Source: Guillardia theta CCMP2712
Lineage: Eukaryota; Cryptophyceae; Pyrenomonadales; Geminigeraceae
DNA: 64,000 nt
Direction: 5' to 3'
NCBI RefSeq assembly: GCF_000315625.1
Contig: NW_005434571.1
Span: 15,888 to 79,887 of the forward strand
Shown: positions 22,612 to 34,603 of the stretch, one piece after another
Position numbering within the stretch: position 1 is the stretch's first letter
How the letters are laid out: every line of letters begins with the position of its first letter
The notes under the pieces: model-generated
What the model was told of the DNA's origin: nothing
The model's input: the letters and a program-made list of their open reading frames with translations, nothing else
Database searches by the model: none
Made by a program: the position numbers and the translations under genes

Positions 22612-22875
22612 ATGAAGGCGGCAAGCATGCGGCTCAAGAACCTCCTGCTTCTCCTCTCCCTCCCTCTCGTCCTCTCCTCCTCTCCTTCTCCCACAGACCT
22701 GGTGCGCCTCAGCTCATCGCGTTTACGAGGTGCGCTAAGGTACTCACCAGGGATCATGGCGATACATTGCTGGGCTGAATCGATGTTGCAGAAGGGCGGT
22801 ACAGGAAGAGGAGACATGCATCCAGCGTCTGATCCCTTTGAGGTGCTGAAACCCTTCACTGCGACCCCCGTGTAG
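22612..22875 (+). CDS. doubtful small protein with signal-like N-terminus
   Basis: The frame has 87 residues beginning MKAASMRLKNLLLLLSLPLV, a strong signal-peptide shape, followed by unremarkable sequence to a TAG stop at 22873. It ends only 45 bases before the start codon of the UBE2H-like gene on the same strand, so it may equally be untranslated leader of that gene. No domain is seen. Confidence 0.3.
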   Translation: MKAASMRLKNLLLLLSLPLVLSSSPSPTDLVRLSSSRLRGALRYSPGIMAIHCWAESMLQKGGTGRGDMHPASDPFEVLKPFTATPV

Positions 22876-22920
22876 CTCGTGCTGCCCTCCTGTTTGCCCT
22901 CCATTCCGTGAGCAGCTCTG

Positions 22921-24855
22921 ATGACAACGCAGAGGGGGCGCAAACCCAACGGGAGAGTCGACCAAGAGGATCTTTCAAGACACGCGGAAGCTGTAAGAGT
23001 CGCTGTCTCACTTCGCTTGCAAAATGATTGCTGCCTCTGCTATGAGCTGCATGTTCGTGAAGACACAGATGAGACCAACTTGTTCAGTCAAGTGACATGC
23101 GCTTTCCGCTTGCTTTTCTGTTATCCCGATTAGCAAGTCAGTCTGTGCGATTATAGCGATAGAGCGGAAAACATGTCTGTTTGTTTAGCTGTGTGCTATT
23201 TAGTTGCTCCATACTCGATCTCGTATGCCAACACATGCTCCAGACGTTCTTGTGTGTTTGAATGGATCCAGCTCAATCGATCTCAAATTCCGGTCAAAGA
23301 CTCGAATCTTTTCCACTGACTTCTGGAATCTTCTCTTTCTCCAGGCAGATGAGCAGTTTTAAGGTGATCGTTACAAACGAGAAGACCATGAGGGAGTTCT
23401 CCGTGCTGTTCCATGGCCCCAAGGACAGTAAGTCTATCAGCAGAGGGTTCTAGTTGAGGTGTAAGGAGACTAGACCAGCGTTTCGAAGGAAGGAGGGCAG
23501 GGAAATGGGGGGTTGAGACTAAGATGAGGGGAAGGAGTTTAGGATCTGTTTCTTTTCTTATATCTCCTCTACAATCTCCTATCTTCTCCTCTACTGTCTA
23601 CACTGTCTGCCCTCACTCCTTCCGTTTCTCTTCTCTTTCACGTGCTTTGTGCCTCCCTCCGTGTCTGCCTCTCTTCTTGTTTTTTACGCACGCACACCCT
23701 CCCTGCCTCCCTTCCTTCCTGCCTCTCTTCCTCCCTTCCACGCTGCCTCTCTTCCTCCCTTCCTTCCTGCCTCCCTACCTGCCTTTTTGTCTATTTGTCT
23801 TGTCTCTTCTACCGGCTCTCCCTTCCCCCTCCCTGCGTTATTCCCTGCCTCCCTCCTCCCTCCCACCTGCCTCTCTCCTCCATCCATTCATCGTTCAGTT
23901 CTGACAGCTGACATGCGCAGCTGCTTACGAATCAGGAGTCTGGAAGGTGAATGTGGAGCTCCCGGTGGAGTATCCTTACAAGTAAACCATCCATGCTTCG
24001 ACTACCTCCTTCCTGACGCTCTATTAGATCGCCTTCTATCGGGTTTGCCAACAAGATTTTCCACCCCAACATTGTTGCACATCTCTGCACCAACTCATTT
24101 GTATTGACATGTCAGCAGGATCTGCAATCCGGATCCGTATGCCTCGATGTTATCAATCAAACTTGGAAACCCATGTTTGATCTAGGTACATCCTCCCTGC
24201 CCTCCTCCGGTCCCTCCTTCCCTGTTGCTTTTCGTTGTACCTGCTCTTGCATGCTCTCGTCTTTTGTGCATACACTGCTCCTCTGCACTTTTGAGTAACC
24301 TGGTCTTATCATGATCCCTTTGCTTGCCTGCTTGCTATCCTGTCTCTTTGTTTGACTCTTGTACACAGTGAACATCTTCGAAGTATTTCTTCCGTGAGAT
24401 ACTCGCTGCCCTCTAGGACATACTCTAACACTCTGCAGTCAGCTACTGACATATCCTAACCCTAGTGACCCTCTCAATGCGGATGCTGCTGGTAAGCAGG
24501 AGCTTTATCTATTGTATTGTTCCTTAACAGTTTATGCGGCACAAGCTCTGTCCATGAAGGATCCTCAGACCTATCACTCCAAGATCCGTATGTTCATCGA
24601 CAAGTATTGTCAGGTAGCTTGCTGAAGCTATGCTGCCATGGGGTTGCATGGAATATCTCACGAGAAAACTTGCAGGGGGTAGAAGAAGAGTTTATGAAAG
24701 CACTTCCAAGCGAACAGCAAAGTACAAATCGACATGTTGCTGCAAACCCGGAGAGGTGAAGAGCTTGTTTCAGCAGCGACACTGCTGTTGATTTCTTTGT
24801 TGTCAGTCTGTGGAAAGAATCGTCATCGGAAGAATCCTCGTCTGGAGATGAGTAA
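22921..24855 (+). CDS. UBE2H: ubiquitin-conjugating enzyme E2, UBE2H/Ubc8 type
   Basis: The ten-exon model is 22921..22992, 23349..23427, 23921..23981, 24028..24073, 24119..24185, 24369..24393, 24439..24491, 24531..24613, 24676..24755 and 24807..24855, with all phases consistent. The product carries ubiquitin as a thioester on the Cys in [13 protein letters not shown]. Other family hallmarks are [20 protein letters not shown] and [20 protein letters not shown]. An acidic Ser/Glu tail ([12 protein letters not shown]) is as in UBE2H, which works with the CTLH/GID ligase and on histones in other eukaryotes. Introns 1 and 2 (356 and 493 bp) are long, and intron 2 is CCTTCCTGCCTC-rich; most others are 39-62 bp. 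The first exon is the least certain part. Confidence 0.9.
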
Positions 24856-25017
24856 CCAAACATAAATTTGAGCACAACATGGAATAAACTGGTAGCTAGA
24901 GAACGCTCACGATCATCCGATGCACAATCGTGTATGACTTCACGTATTCTTGTAGCCGTTTTAATTGAACATCACATACATCGACCTTTATAATCTACAT
25001 TCACGGTAAGATCCCAT

Positions 25018-26121
25018 TTACTTGACCTTGACACGGCTGCAAATTCTTTTCCTCGCGTTGTTGAACCAATGAACGATCTGTTCAACCGAGAGACCAGTAG
25101 CCTGAGAGGTATGGGTCAGCTTTCGGATTTGTTCGATATATCTTCTCACGTTTGCGAGCTGCTGCTTCTCCAACAAATTGGGGAACGGATTGCGGAAATT
25201 TGCAAATAGCCATTTCTGTTTGAAGTGAATAAGCTACAAATCCAAGTGTAACAAAGGAGTCAATACCTGAAGAATAGTGACAGAGTCCCTCGAATGATGC
25301 CTCCTTCCCTTCTTTGACTTCTTGGAGACCCTCACTGTACCATCGCCACCCTTGTCTTCGTCTTGCATGAACGACCGGTTTTGCACACCGTCGGTATTCC
25401 CGGCAAGCAAGGCATCCCTGGCACTCCTGAACGCGTTGGATTGGATGGCAGCCATCTGATACTCTTGTGCTGCTGCAATCTGAGCCAAGAGAGCGACACC
25501 ACTGCAGATGTCCGCCCTGACTGCAGGAACGTCTTCTGGTGACTTGGCAGTCTTCTTCTCTTCCACGATGCTTTCCTCGAGATGGTTGAGCGCTTCGTCG
25601 AAAAGGGATTGGTCATTCAGGCAGTCTTCCTCAGAGTTCTTCTTCATCTTCTTCTGGCTGAGCTCATCCCACAGCTCGTCAGCTTTTCTCTTGCCCAGGA
25701 ACTGATCGATCAAGCTTGATCGTGGACAGGCCTTGGGTGAAACTTCGCAGTCAAACACGAATCCTTTTGGCACGAAGCTCTGAGGGAACAGAAGTGAAGA
25801 ATCTTTCAAAGCCATGGAAAACCTCTGGAAGGTTGGCAGCTTTGTGTTGTGAACGTCTTGAAATCTCTTGTGCAGGAAAGATGCGGTTTCGTCCATGGCT
25901 AATTGGATGTGACCCATGTCGTCTTCGGAATTGGGTGAGCCAGTTTCAAGGGGAGAGGAGGAAGCTTCGATCTCCGTTACTGAGCGGCAAGAGCAGTCGT
26001 CTTCAAAGGAGGAAGCAGACTCTGTGCGAGCTTCATTCACTGACGATACAAAGATCCTGATGTTAGGCAACATCAACTTGGTGTGATGGGCGTCGATTGA
26101 TGGCAGGTTGGACACGAGCAT
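25018..26121 (-). CDS. TALE-class homeodomain protein
   Basis: The three-exon model is 26121..25267, 25215..25150 and 25101..25018, with introns of 51 and 48 bp, giving 334 residues. The C-terminal 60 residues form a homeodomain. Helix 1 lies near WLFANFR, then NPFPNLLEKQQLANATGL with the Pro-Phe-Pro loop typical of TALE (KNOX/BEL/PBX-like) proteins, then the recognition helix VEQIVHWFNNARKR with the invariant Trp, Phe, Asn and Arg. The long N-terminal part is Ser/Glu-rich with a Lys-rich nuclear signal just before the homeodomain (SKKSKKGRRHH). TALE proteins regulate life-cycle and developmental genes in algae and plants; partners here are unknown. The homeodomain sits at the extreme C-terminus. 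Confidence 0.9.
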
Positions 26122-28292
26122 TTCGATGTAGAAAGAGCTGAGAGTGTATGGAAAGGGAGAGGAGCAGAGAGGCTGTAGAGGAGAGGACGGGGAGAGGAGT
26201 GAAGGTAGGTAGGAACGAGAAGCAAGGAGCAGGTGCTAGGGAACGAGCCTGTGGGAGGAAGCAGCAGGAAGGTGAAAGATGTAGTGGGCAAGAAAGGCCA
26301 CCCCACCTCCCCAGAAAGGATTCCTCGGGGTGGGTCAACCAAATCTACATGGGTAGGGTAGTTCATCTCTCTTTTCTGGTACAAATATGGTTCGGGACTG
26401 GTTCGTGCGGGGGGTGGGTATGAAGCTACTAACTTGGAACATAGGTGGGGTACTTCGATCAGAGCAGGGGTGGGATGTAGTGTAGAGATCAGCTCCCCAG
26501 GAAATGGAGAGATGCAATGGACAACGTCAGGGAAGGGGGGTAGGGGTGGGCAACAACCACACCTTGACCCCCTCTTTGGAATCACGTTGGAAAGGAATCC
26601 AATTCCCCACTTAAGAAGGGGGGTACTCTGCAGGATCGAAAGGGGTCCAGTTGTGGAATCTGGGGTCGTGACCCTTGTAGGGTGGGGTCAAAGGGAGAAC
26701 GCTGGGGTCCAAATGATGAGAAGATTTGAGGGGGTCCTGATGGTCAATTTTTTTTTGGCAATAAATGGTTTTAATGGAAACCCGTGACCCCTACCCACCT
26801 GATGCATGGAAGTACCATCGAGGGGACGGTCCCCCAAATATTGTACCCCTACCTCCTGTGTTTCATCTTGTCCATCTCGTACCCACTAAAATCCCATCAA
26901 TTGAGACAGATTTTTCATGTCCTCTGCATACCGGTTGCCCATCAACCGGTTCCTTTCACACCCCACCCCTCATGGAAACTTACCACCAAAGCAACATTCA
27001 CTCACATCCCTCTGAATATTACCTATGACCCTACCCAGGGATGTTTATCTGGTAACTCCTCCTTTTAGTGACCTTGATGACCCTACCCCCTCGATCCTTA
27101 TCTTCTGCTCTTTCTCAACCTTTTCACTTGCATCTGTACCGGTACTACCAGTATCTTCTGCTCAATCTAAACTACCCACCTTTTACTCACGTTTTTCACG
27201 GGTCTGTCTCCCACATGCGAGCCACTTTCTACACTACCCACCCTCCACAGGAAGGAGAGCGTTGAACTAGTCAACCACCTACCCCACCCACTGGGCCGTA
27301 CTGCGATTCAGCGGCGTTTGCCACCCACCCTACATGACCTTCACGCCCCCCTGGATTATCTTGAATCTACACAACACCTCGTTTGATCTTATCTATTCGT
27401 CAACCACCGGTGACCCCACCGAATCCCCTTGTTATCCATCAATAGTACCGCACCCTCTCGATTCTGAAGGGTAGGGGTACTAAGTAGAATTGATGGGGCT
27501 CTGACCATTTGAAGGTGGATGAGCCAGCCGTCATGAAAGGAGGGGTGGTCACACCCCCGGCGAATCAGTACAGGGCCGTAACTTAGTAGTGAACGCCAAT
27601 ACCTGTCCCACGGTGACAGGGTGGTGGGTGGGTCCTGTCATTCAGACCTTTTTTTGTAAAAAAAAATCTGGTCGGGTTGCTGTAGCACCCCAAGAATGGG
27701 CACGAAAACGTGGGGTGGTGAGAGATAACGCGGCTCAGTGAGGGGTAAAGATAAGGAATGACCGGTAAAAACTCACCAGCCGTGCTAAAATAGACAAGGT
27801 ACAAGGATCCGAGGATGACAGACTGGGCAAAGTTTGATCAGGGGGGGTGGGGTACTCTGTCGGATGATTCCATTTTCGAAATTTGAGGGGATGTGACGAA
27901 CTGGCCGGGTTTACTTGTACTGCTACAATTAGAAACTGATTTTTTAACTTAACTTTGAGTAAAGAGCGGTACTGTGCTGAGGGTCCGATCTCAACCGTGA
28001 TCCGGGACCTCCCAAAATGGCTGCGAGGGCGGGGGGCCTTGCGGCAGTTCCCGGAACTACCGTTCATCGGCGATGAACGGTTCAGTACGGCCCCGCCCGC
28101 CCGCCCGCCCCCGGGCCCCGCCCCCGGGCCGCTACCGGACTGGCATTCAATCGGAGTAAAGAGTCCCGGCACTGCGGCACCACTCAGACTCCGGGCCCGG
28201 CAGCACTGAGCCTCCGAGTCAGATTAACTTCAGAGATACCCTGAGTGCTTTCCCAGCTATGCAGAAGCAAAAGTCATCCTCAACGAGGGCAG
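26122..28292. other. intergenic region of GGGGTAG/TACCCC tracts and GC-rich island 5
   Basis: From about 26260 to 27920 the DNA is made of words such as GGGGTAGGGGTGGG, CACCCCACCC and ACTACCCACC. A border motif at 27933..27963 marks the switch to GC-rich island 5 (about 28000-28215). No gene is seen. Confidence 0.7.
27933..27963 (+). repeat. island border motif, copy 3
   Basis: ACTGATTTTTTAACTTAAC leads into TTTGAGTAAAG, followed by AGCGGTACTG. It sits exactly between the TACCCC-rich tract on the left and GC-rich island 5 on the right. Confidence 0.75.
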
Positions 28293-30590
28293 TTAACGCC
28301 TGACCTGGGGAACAGTGTTCTTTGCGGGGTACCGGAAGGTGCTCACAACTGCTGACACCTGCCAGCACAGCAGGTAGTAAGCGAGGGATGCCCAGGAGCA
28401 GGCGAGTCGGAAGGGACGGCAGACCATCTTTCCCAGGTTTTCGTAGGATTCTAACAAGGTAGCATCCTGACGTGCTGTGAGCAAGAGAGGAGCGGCTGCC
28501 TTGCTGGCAGACCTTGCTCCAGGCAAAGCAGTCCCTGGTGATGAGCGACTTCTTGACGTGGCTCTCTAGGATAGTCGACGACCTTGAGAGCAGCGGACGG
28601 GGGCGCGTCAGGCTCTTTTACAGCTGCTGCTCCTCCCCTTCTCACCGAGTCTGCAAGGGTGTGGCAATGCTGCGTCGATCAGTCAGCGAGCAAGCCAACA
28701 AGGCGCTACTTGCACCTCTTGGCTGTCGACATGGCCGACTTGGGCGTCCTCCCCCGATCTAATGCGTCCTGAGCAAACCAGAAGGGGATCTCAGAGGAGG
28801 AGCAAGGATGCTTGCGCTGACCTCCTTCCTGATCTGCGAGGACAAGACAGCCGTCGGTAGACTACCCTTCCTTCCTAACGGTATCCTGGATGACGACTGG
28901 CGATCGATCCCTGTACGGCGTGTCAAGCTTGTCAAGCAAGTTGCGCACTCAGTATCGTCGCTACCTTGGCTGATCCCTCCAGTGCCCGTCATCAAGTACC
29001 TCGACTGCCCACGACTGCCCTTGCGGTCGTGAAGAGCCTCGTGCTCGGAGGACGAGACTTGATGCTGCAGCCTGTAGATCCTCGCAGACTTGGGAGGGTG
29101 AGCGGGAAAGTCTCGGCAGGGAGCTCAGCGTCCTTACCTTCATCTGCTGCCCCACCCCCATCGACCAGTTTGCAACGAGGATGCCAGGTTCCTGCTCGTT
29201 CAATCAGCCCTTGGACACAAGATGCTGCGTTTGTGAGGAAGGATTTTGTGCTCCATGGTTGATGTAGGGATTGCAGGAGTTGACATCCCTGTCAGAACAG
29301 CCTGACAGCTCACTTGCTGTCTAGTTCACTCCCCAAGGCCTCACGTCATGTGTTCCAAGTGTATCACACGATCCGCGGCATCAGCTACACTTGCTATGCT
29401 AGCAAAGCGAGGGAGGGAGGGCACAGATACCTTGGAGTATCTCAGCAAGAAGGTTCCAGGGGGAGCCTGTTGTAGTTTGAGCAACGAGGGAGGAGACAAC
29501 TGTTTCTCACCTCCTGCACTAGGAGGCGGACACTGTCCATGGACTGGTCGAAGTAGAACCAGTCGGCAATCCTGCCAATCGTGTGAGAGAAGGAGGAGGG
29601 AGGGGAGGAGAGAGGCAGTGATCGTTCGCACTTGAGTTGCTTCTCCTGGCCGTCGCGCATCTGGAGAGGACGGGACACCCATTGGCAAGAATAAGTTCAC
29701 AAGGAGTAGAGCAAGAGGAAGGAAGAGATTGGAAGTCGGAGATGACAGGCAATGGGGAAGGGAAGGACGGGAAACAAGGAGACGGATGGAGGAGGAGATT
29801 GGGAGGTAGAGGGGAAGTGAGGGAGGAAACGAAAGTCAGTGTTGTGGGAGGCAATATCATGGAGCACAAGAGAGCAGAGGACGGGAAGAACATAGAGGAG
29901 CGATGAGACAAAGGACACAAGCACAAAGTTTGCTATCAGCAGTCTCTTCAACAGCTCTCTTACATAAGACTTGACTTCTTGAACAAGAGACTTTGCGGCC
30001 GCCTGTCCTCAGCCTTCATCTTCCTAACACCTCCACCCATCTCCTTCGCCTTACCTTGATCGCTACCTTGAGCGGGTGATGCGGTTTCGGACCGAGGTCA
30101 GCTGAGCTGAGCTCGTACATGCGATCCCTCAGGCGATCCCTCAAGCTCTCTTCCTCCTGGATCGTGGTTGACATGTCAGCCTCTTCCTCCTTCTCTCTCC
30201 ATCCTCTCACCTTCATCCTGGCACGCACGTTCGACAGCTCCGCTTGCAGCAACGCCACGTCCTCGAGCTTTTCTCTGGAGATGGCGAGCTCCAGCTTCTC
30301 CTCCACCATTACTTGACTTCTGTTCAAAGTCTCCGACGCGTCCTCGCTCTCCGCAAATCTTTTCTGCTCAGACGTTTCCGTCAGCAAAGAGAAACTAATT
30401 TCCCCTTCCTCCTCCAACCCCTGCTGTTCGATTGGATTGTAAGCTGACTTGAAACAGCACCAGCTCCTCGCCTCCTCTCTCTTTTCTCGTTTTCGTCTCC
30501 ATCTCTGCGATTATTCCACATCTTCCGCTCTGATCCTTTTCCTTGTGTTCTTCCCTGTCCTTGATCCGTTCTCATCTTCTGCCCTCTATT

Positions 30591-30667
<77 letters not shown>

Positions 30668-33378
30668 CTCTTGATCCTTGTTCACCTTCATCCACGCCTG
30701 CAACCCCTTGGGGGTTGATCGCCATAGTCGCACGGCTCCAATGAGGACCAAGACGAGGGAGCGGAACTTGCCTGCTGGGCTCATGCTCGTCGACCCCTCG
30801 TGCTGAAAACGAGAAGTAAAGGGAATGCGACGGGTAAGGAGGGGGAAACAGTATCAAGATGGAGAAGAGCGAGGAGGAGGAGGAGGAGGAGGAGGAGGAT
30901 TGTGTGTGTGTGAGAGAGAGAGAGAGAGTTTGGGGCGGGGGAGGTGGAGGTGGAGGAGGTAGAGGTGGAGGAGGTGGAGGTGGTAGAGGTGGTGGAGGTG
31001 GTTTGGGTGGAGGAGGTGGTGAGGTGGCGGAGGTGGCGGAGGTGGTGGAGGTGGTGGAGGTGGTGATGAAGGAGGAGAATGAGAGGATTCTGTGAGGAAG
31101 GAGCTGAAGCAACAAGGGAAAAAAAGTGGGAAGGGTCACAAACAGGAGGGGGAGGAAGGGGAGAGGAATACCTTTGCCCTGATAGGGAAGAGGTTTCGAG
31201 CCCGGAGGTTGAGCTCGAATGATAGCTTGAGGAGGAGAGAGGCATTCCTCCCTGTCTCAACATACATGTGCGGGAGAATTCCTTTGCGTCTGAGAATCGT
31301 TTTTTATCATCCTCGGGGCACCTGATACAAGATTATCATCTTGTCGGCCATTCACAACTTTTTGGATTCATTCAATTGCCCGTCCCCATCCCTGTCCTCG
31401 TCCTCGTCCTCGTCCTCGTCCTCATCCTCGTCCTCGTCCTCGTCCTCGTCCTTGTGTCTGTCCTCGTTCTCGTCCCCTTCCTCGTTCTCGTCCCCTTCCT
31501 CGTCCCCTTCCTCGTCCTCGTCCTCGTCCTCCCCCAACCTTCCAACATCTCCCCACTCTTAATCATCATCACAGTCATCGTCTTCATCCTCCCCATCTTT
31601 TCTCTACCCCAGCAAAAGGCTCAAGGCCATTCCCTCACGACAGCAGCATCGTCTACCGCCAACAAGGATCCTTCACTCACCAGTAGTCGATGATCACTTG
31701 CAGCTGCCTGCAGTCTATGAACTCTTGCGTCGCCTCCACAGCATCATCCAGCATCCTCCTCCTATGCTCTACCTCATCCACAAACTGCCGCCATGCTCGC
31801 TCCCCATCCGCATCCTTGTCCCCCTTCCTCCTCTCCATACCCGACCCGCTCTCCTCAAACGCCCTGAGCTTGTCTCTGAGATCTCCGATAGCCTCAGCAT
31901 GGCAGCAGGGGTCTGCCCCGAACGTGAACTTCCCTCCATGATGGTAGTCGCAGCATCCGGATCCCAGCAGGTAGGGCAGGACGAGCATTTCTTCCCTGCT
32001 CAGCTTAAAGTATCGGATGATCTCTTCCGCCACGAGTTGTATGGGAGCTTGAGTGACCGCGTCTTTGCATGCGAGTACTTCCTGTTGGGAGATGAAATCA
32101 GGAAAACAGAGAGAGGGAAGTTGGAGAAGGGGCAGACGAATTTGATAGGGGAGGTGAGGGAAGGAAATTTGGGTATCCTCTCCATCTCGTCTCCGTGCCT
32201 CCTCCTCTTCCTCCTCCTCCTCCTTGTTCACTTCCTATTTCACCCAACCTCATCGCATCCTCCCTCTACTTGGAGGCAGGAAGCAACATTCGAGCACAGA
32301 GCAAGTTTCATCATCTTACCTCTATCCTGCTCGGGTGTACACATGGCACGCTCCTTTTCTCCATGACCGTCACGCTAGCCAGCACTTTTGGAACCACCTG
32401 CCTGTACCAGAAATCTCTTGCCGCAGGAGAGATTATCTTCCTCTTTACTCCAAAGTTTGGCTCCTTCATCAGCCTCTGGTAGATGTCTAGTCCCGCGATC
32501 AGCCGTATCCTCCTGCTGTGCTGGTGTAGCTTCCGGCAGCGGGAGAAAACCCTCCAGCAGTGCCAGACTTGCTTGCCCATCCTCCTCCTCCCACCAACGT
32601 GAATCCATTCCACCACATCGGAGCTCAGAGCTCGCACTTGCTGTAACGCGTTGCCCATGTCGGAGAACATCTCTTCCCACCGTTGGGAGGCGAAGGATTG
32701 CGTATGCTTCGCTTCGCCATCCTCCACCCCATCCTCTTCCTCCTGCTCCTCGTCTTCGCTCCTGCCACCAGGAGATCAAAGGCGTGTAGACATGTTCAGT
32801 TAGAATGACAGGAGGCTGAGGTTTTGGTATGAATACAACAGACAAGGACTATTCTGATCGGGGTGCCAGCATGCACAAGCATGTTAGCAGGTATCACAGT
32901 AAACAAAACAACAGTGAAACCGTACACAGCGAACTTTGTGACATAGAGAAAGTTTCTTGTTTGATCACGAGATATGCAGCTGTGCAGTGGAAACTTGTTA
33001 CCAGTAATCATCATCGAGAGGATTCTTCTCCTTGCGCTTCTTGGCATGCTCTTCCACGTAGTCTCTGTACCAATCCTGATCTTCCGACAGCATGGACACT
33101 GTCAGATTCGCGATCTCAACCTCTTGCAGCATCCATGTGAGGCTGTGAAGCTGTGCCGGCGATCAGCACATAAAGGAGAACAGCAAAGAAACAAGATCAA
33201 CACCAGACGACACAAGAATCCGTAAACACAGAACGGCAGCGACATCCAACCGTACCTTGATGTCTTGCTCAATACATTCATCGACCTCATTCAGCAGCTC
33301 ATCCTTTGCCGTCAGAAACCTTTCCTTCCACCACTTCAACCCTGTCTGACCCACCCAGTCCTTTTCGAGCCAGCTCAT
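28293..33378 (-). CDS. SH2-domain protein, 18 exons, unknown family
   Basis: My model is 33378..33256, 33150..33002, 32761..32320, 32081..31681, 31247..31172, 30802..30686, 30420..30055, 30002..29964, 29660..29632, 29571..29511, 29466..29345, 29250..29138, 29071..29000, 28947..28866, 28833..28822, 28758..28716, 28614..28513 and 28466..28293. The phases close to exactly 840 codons. It starts MSWLEKDWVGQTGLKWWKER. A Glu/Arg-rich coiled coil lies at about 430-560 and includes a UVR-like helix pair (LELAISREKLEDVALLQAEL). An SH2-like domain at about 583-675 shows DWFYFDQSMDSVRLLVQE, APPGTFLLRYSK with the phosphotyrosine-binding Arg, DRVIHLEHM, and a closing FLTNAASCVQGLIERAG. A Tyr in SYENLG is near the C-terminus. 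Exons 31247..31172, 28833..28822 and 28758..28716 are the weakest. It could be two genes. Confidence 0.65.
30592..30667. repeat. (CTCCTG)n array in an intron of the SH2 gene
   Basis: About twelve CTCCTG units directly follow a splice donor of the SH2 gene (coding strand GAGCAG). It is the same unit as the array at 8112..8171. Confidence 0.95.
31393..31535. repeat. (CGTCCT)n-type array in an intron of the SH2 gene
   Basis: Imperfect tandem CTCGTC/CGTCCT units fill much of the 430-bp intron between 31681 and 31248. They give Ser- or Val-Leu-rich artefact frames on the plus strand. Confidence 0.9.
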
Positions 33379-34603
33379 AGAACCAGTTATCCACTTGCTT
33401 CTTCCTTCTCACGAGCTTGCGGGCTTGCTAGTGTGCAAGATACGGCGAAGACCTCAACTCAATCTTCCGGCTCTATCTGCTCTGTTTCATAGTTTGACAT
33501 GCCAACTATGACATCTCGTAACTAACTCCCTTCTCTTTCTCTTCCTTCACCATGGCGCGGTTCTGAGGTAACAAGCACTGCCAGACCGCCAGTGCGGCAC
33601 TGGGCCCCCGCCGGCGGCCGGGCCGGGCGGCCGGGCGAGGCCCGGCAGCGGCCAGCTCACTGACGCGTTCAGGGTCCGACGGCGACGGTGGGCCAGCCTC
33701 GCCTTCTTCTTTACTCAAAGTTAAGTTAAAGATCAGTACGAGGCATCACTTTGAGCTGTGATGCTAGTATAGGCCGAAGTTTTACTCAAAGTTAACTTAA
33801 TTTATGTGGTACAGTTGACTTCCGACTGAGGCGTACCGGGCAGTACAAAGTGATGGGAGAAGCTGTTTTTGGAACAGGGGATTGGAAGAAGGGAGGGGTG
33901 GTATCATTCAGGGGCAATATGCCCCTGTCAACCAGGGGTAGTGACCCAGTAGAGCGTAAAGGACGATAATATGTGAGGAGCAAACAGGGGTGGTCAATCT
34001 TTTGATGGGTGCAAAAGTGAGTAGGGTGGGTAGGTAGATGGGTTGTGGGACCTTTTGCTGGCGGACAGGGGTGGAGGGTGGGGGAGGAGGAACTTGGGAG
34101 TAAAGTTGGGTACATGAAGGGTTTTTAGGGGGTAATGGCATAGATGTGGTGGGGGTAAGGGGTGGTGCTAAGGACTCGGTCGGGGTGGTCGGCGAACCGA
34201 CGGTATTAGAGATTACTGGTGGCCGTCATCAAGTAGGGTGAAGTGGGCAATATCACCCCTACCCCAATTCAAGTACTGCGGATCACCGGTTACCCCGCAT
34301 TGCGCGAGGGACTCCTTGAGTACTGTTGCTGCAAGTTGCTTGGGTTGTTGGAGCGTCAGTTGTACATCATGATCGATCCCTCAGACTTGTAACCAGAGAA
34401 GAAGACGACGAGAAACTTGTCTTGAACTGAACGCAAGTGAAGAAAACGCAGAAGCGCTGAAAACTTGGGAAAGGATTGAAGAAGCAGGCGGATTAGGCGG
34501 GAAAGTACGGATCAGACTACAGCGCAAAAGGATCCCACAGCAGTGATCAGCTGCGACAATAACATATCAACAACTGATAGAAAATCATTGCTTTGACACA
34601 GCA
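33379..34603. other. intergenic region with GC-rich island 6, border motifs and a GGGGTAG tract
   Basis: GC-rich island 6 (about 33590-33700) is followed by a border motif in reverse orientation at 33709..33739 and a second at about 33780..33802. A GGGGTAGTGACC-type tract follows (33830-34300). Then comes the 5' flank of the next gene. Confidence 0.65.
33709..33739 (-). repeat. island border motif, copy 4 (reverse)
   Basis: Read on the minus strand it is GTACTGATCTTTAACTTAAC leading into TTTGAGTAAAG, almost identical to copies 2 and 3. The GC-rich island lies on the same relative side in every case: downstream of GAGTAAAG. Confidence 0.75.

Noticed and set aside
30859-31095. Gly/Glu-rich frame GGGGRGGGGG
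   Set aside because: It is read from a GGTGGAGGA repeat within an intron of the SH2 gene.
31172-31289. Longer form of the fifth SH2-gene exon starting at 31289 (after TTCTCAG)
   Set aside because: Its phase fits, but the codon formed across the join would be TGA. The downstream acceptor giving Trp at the join (31247) keeps the frame open.
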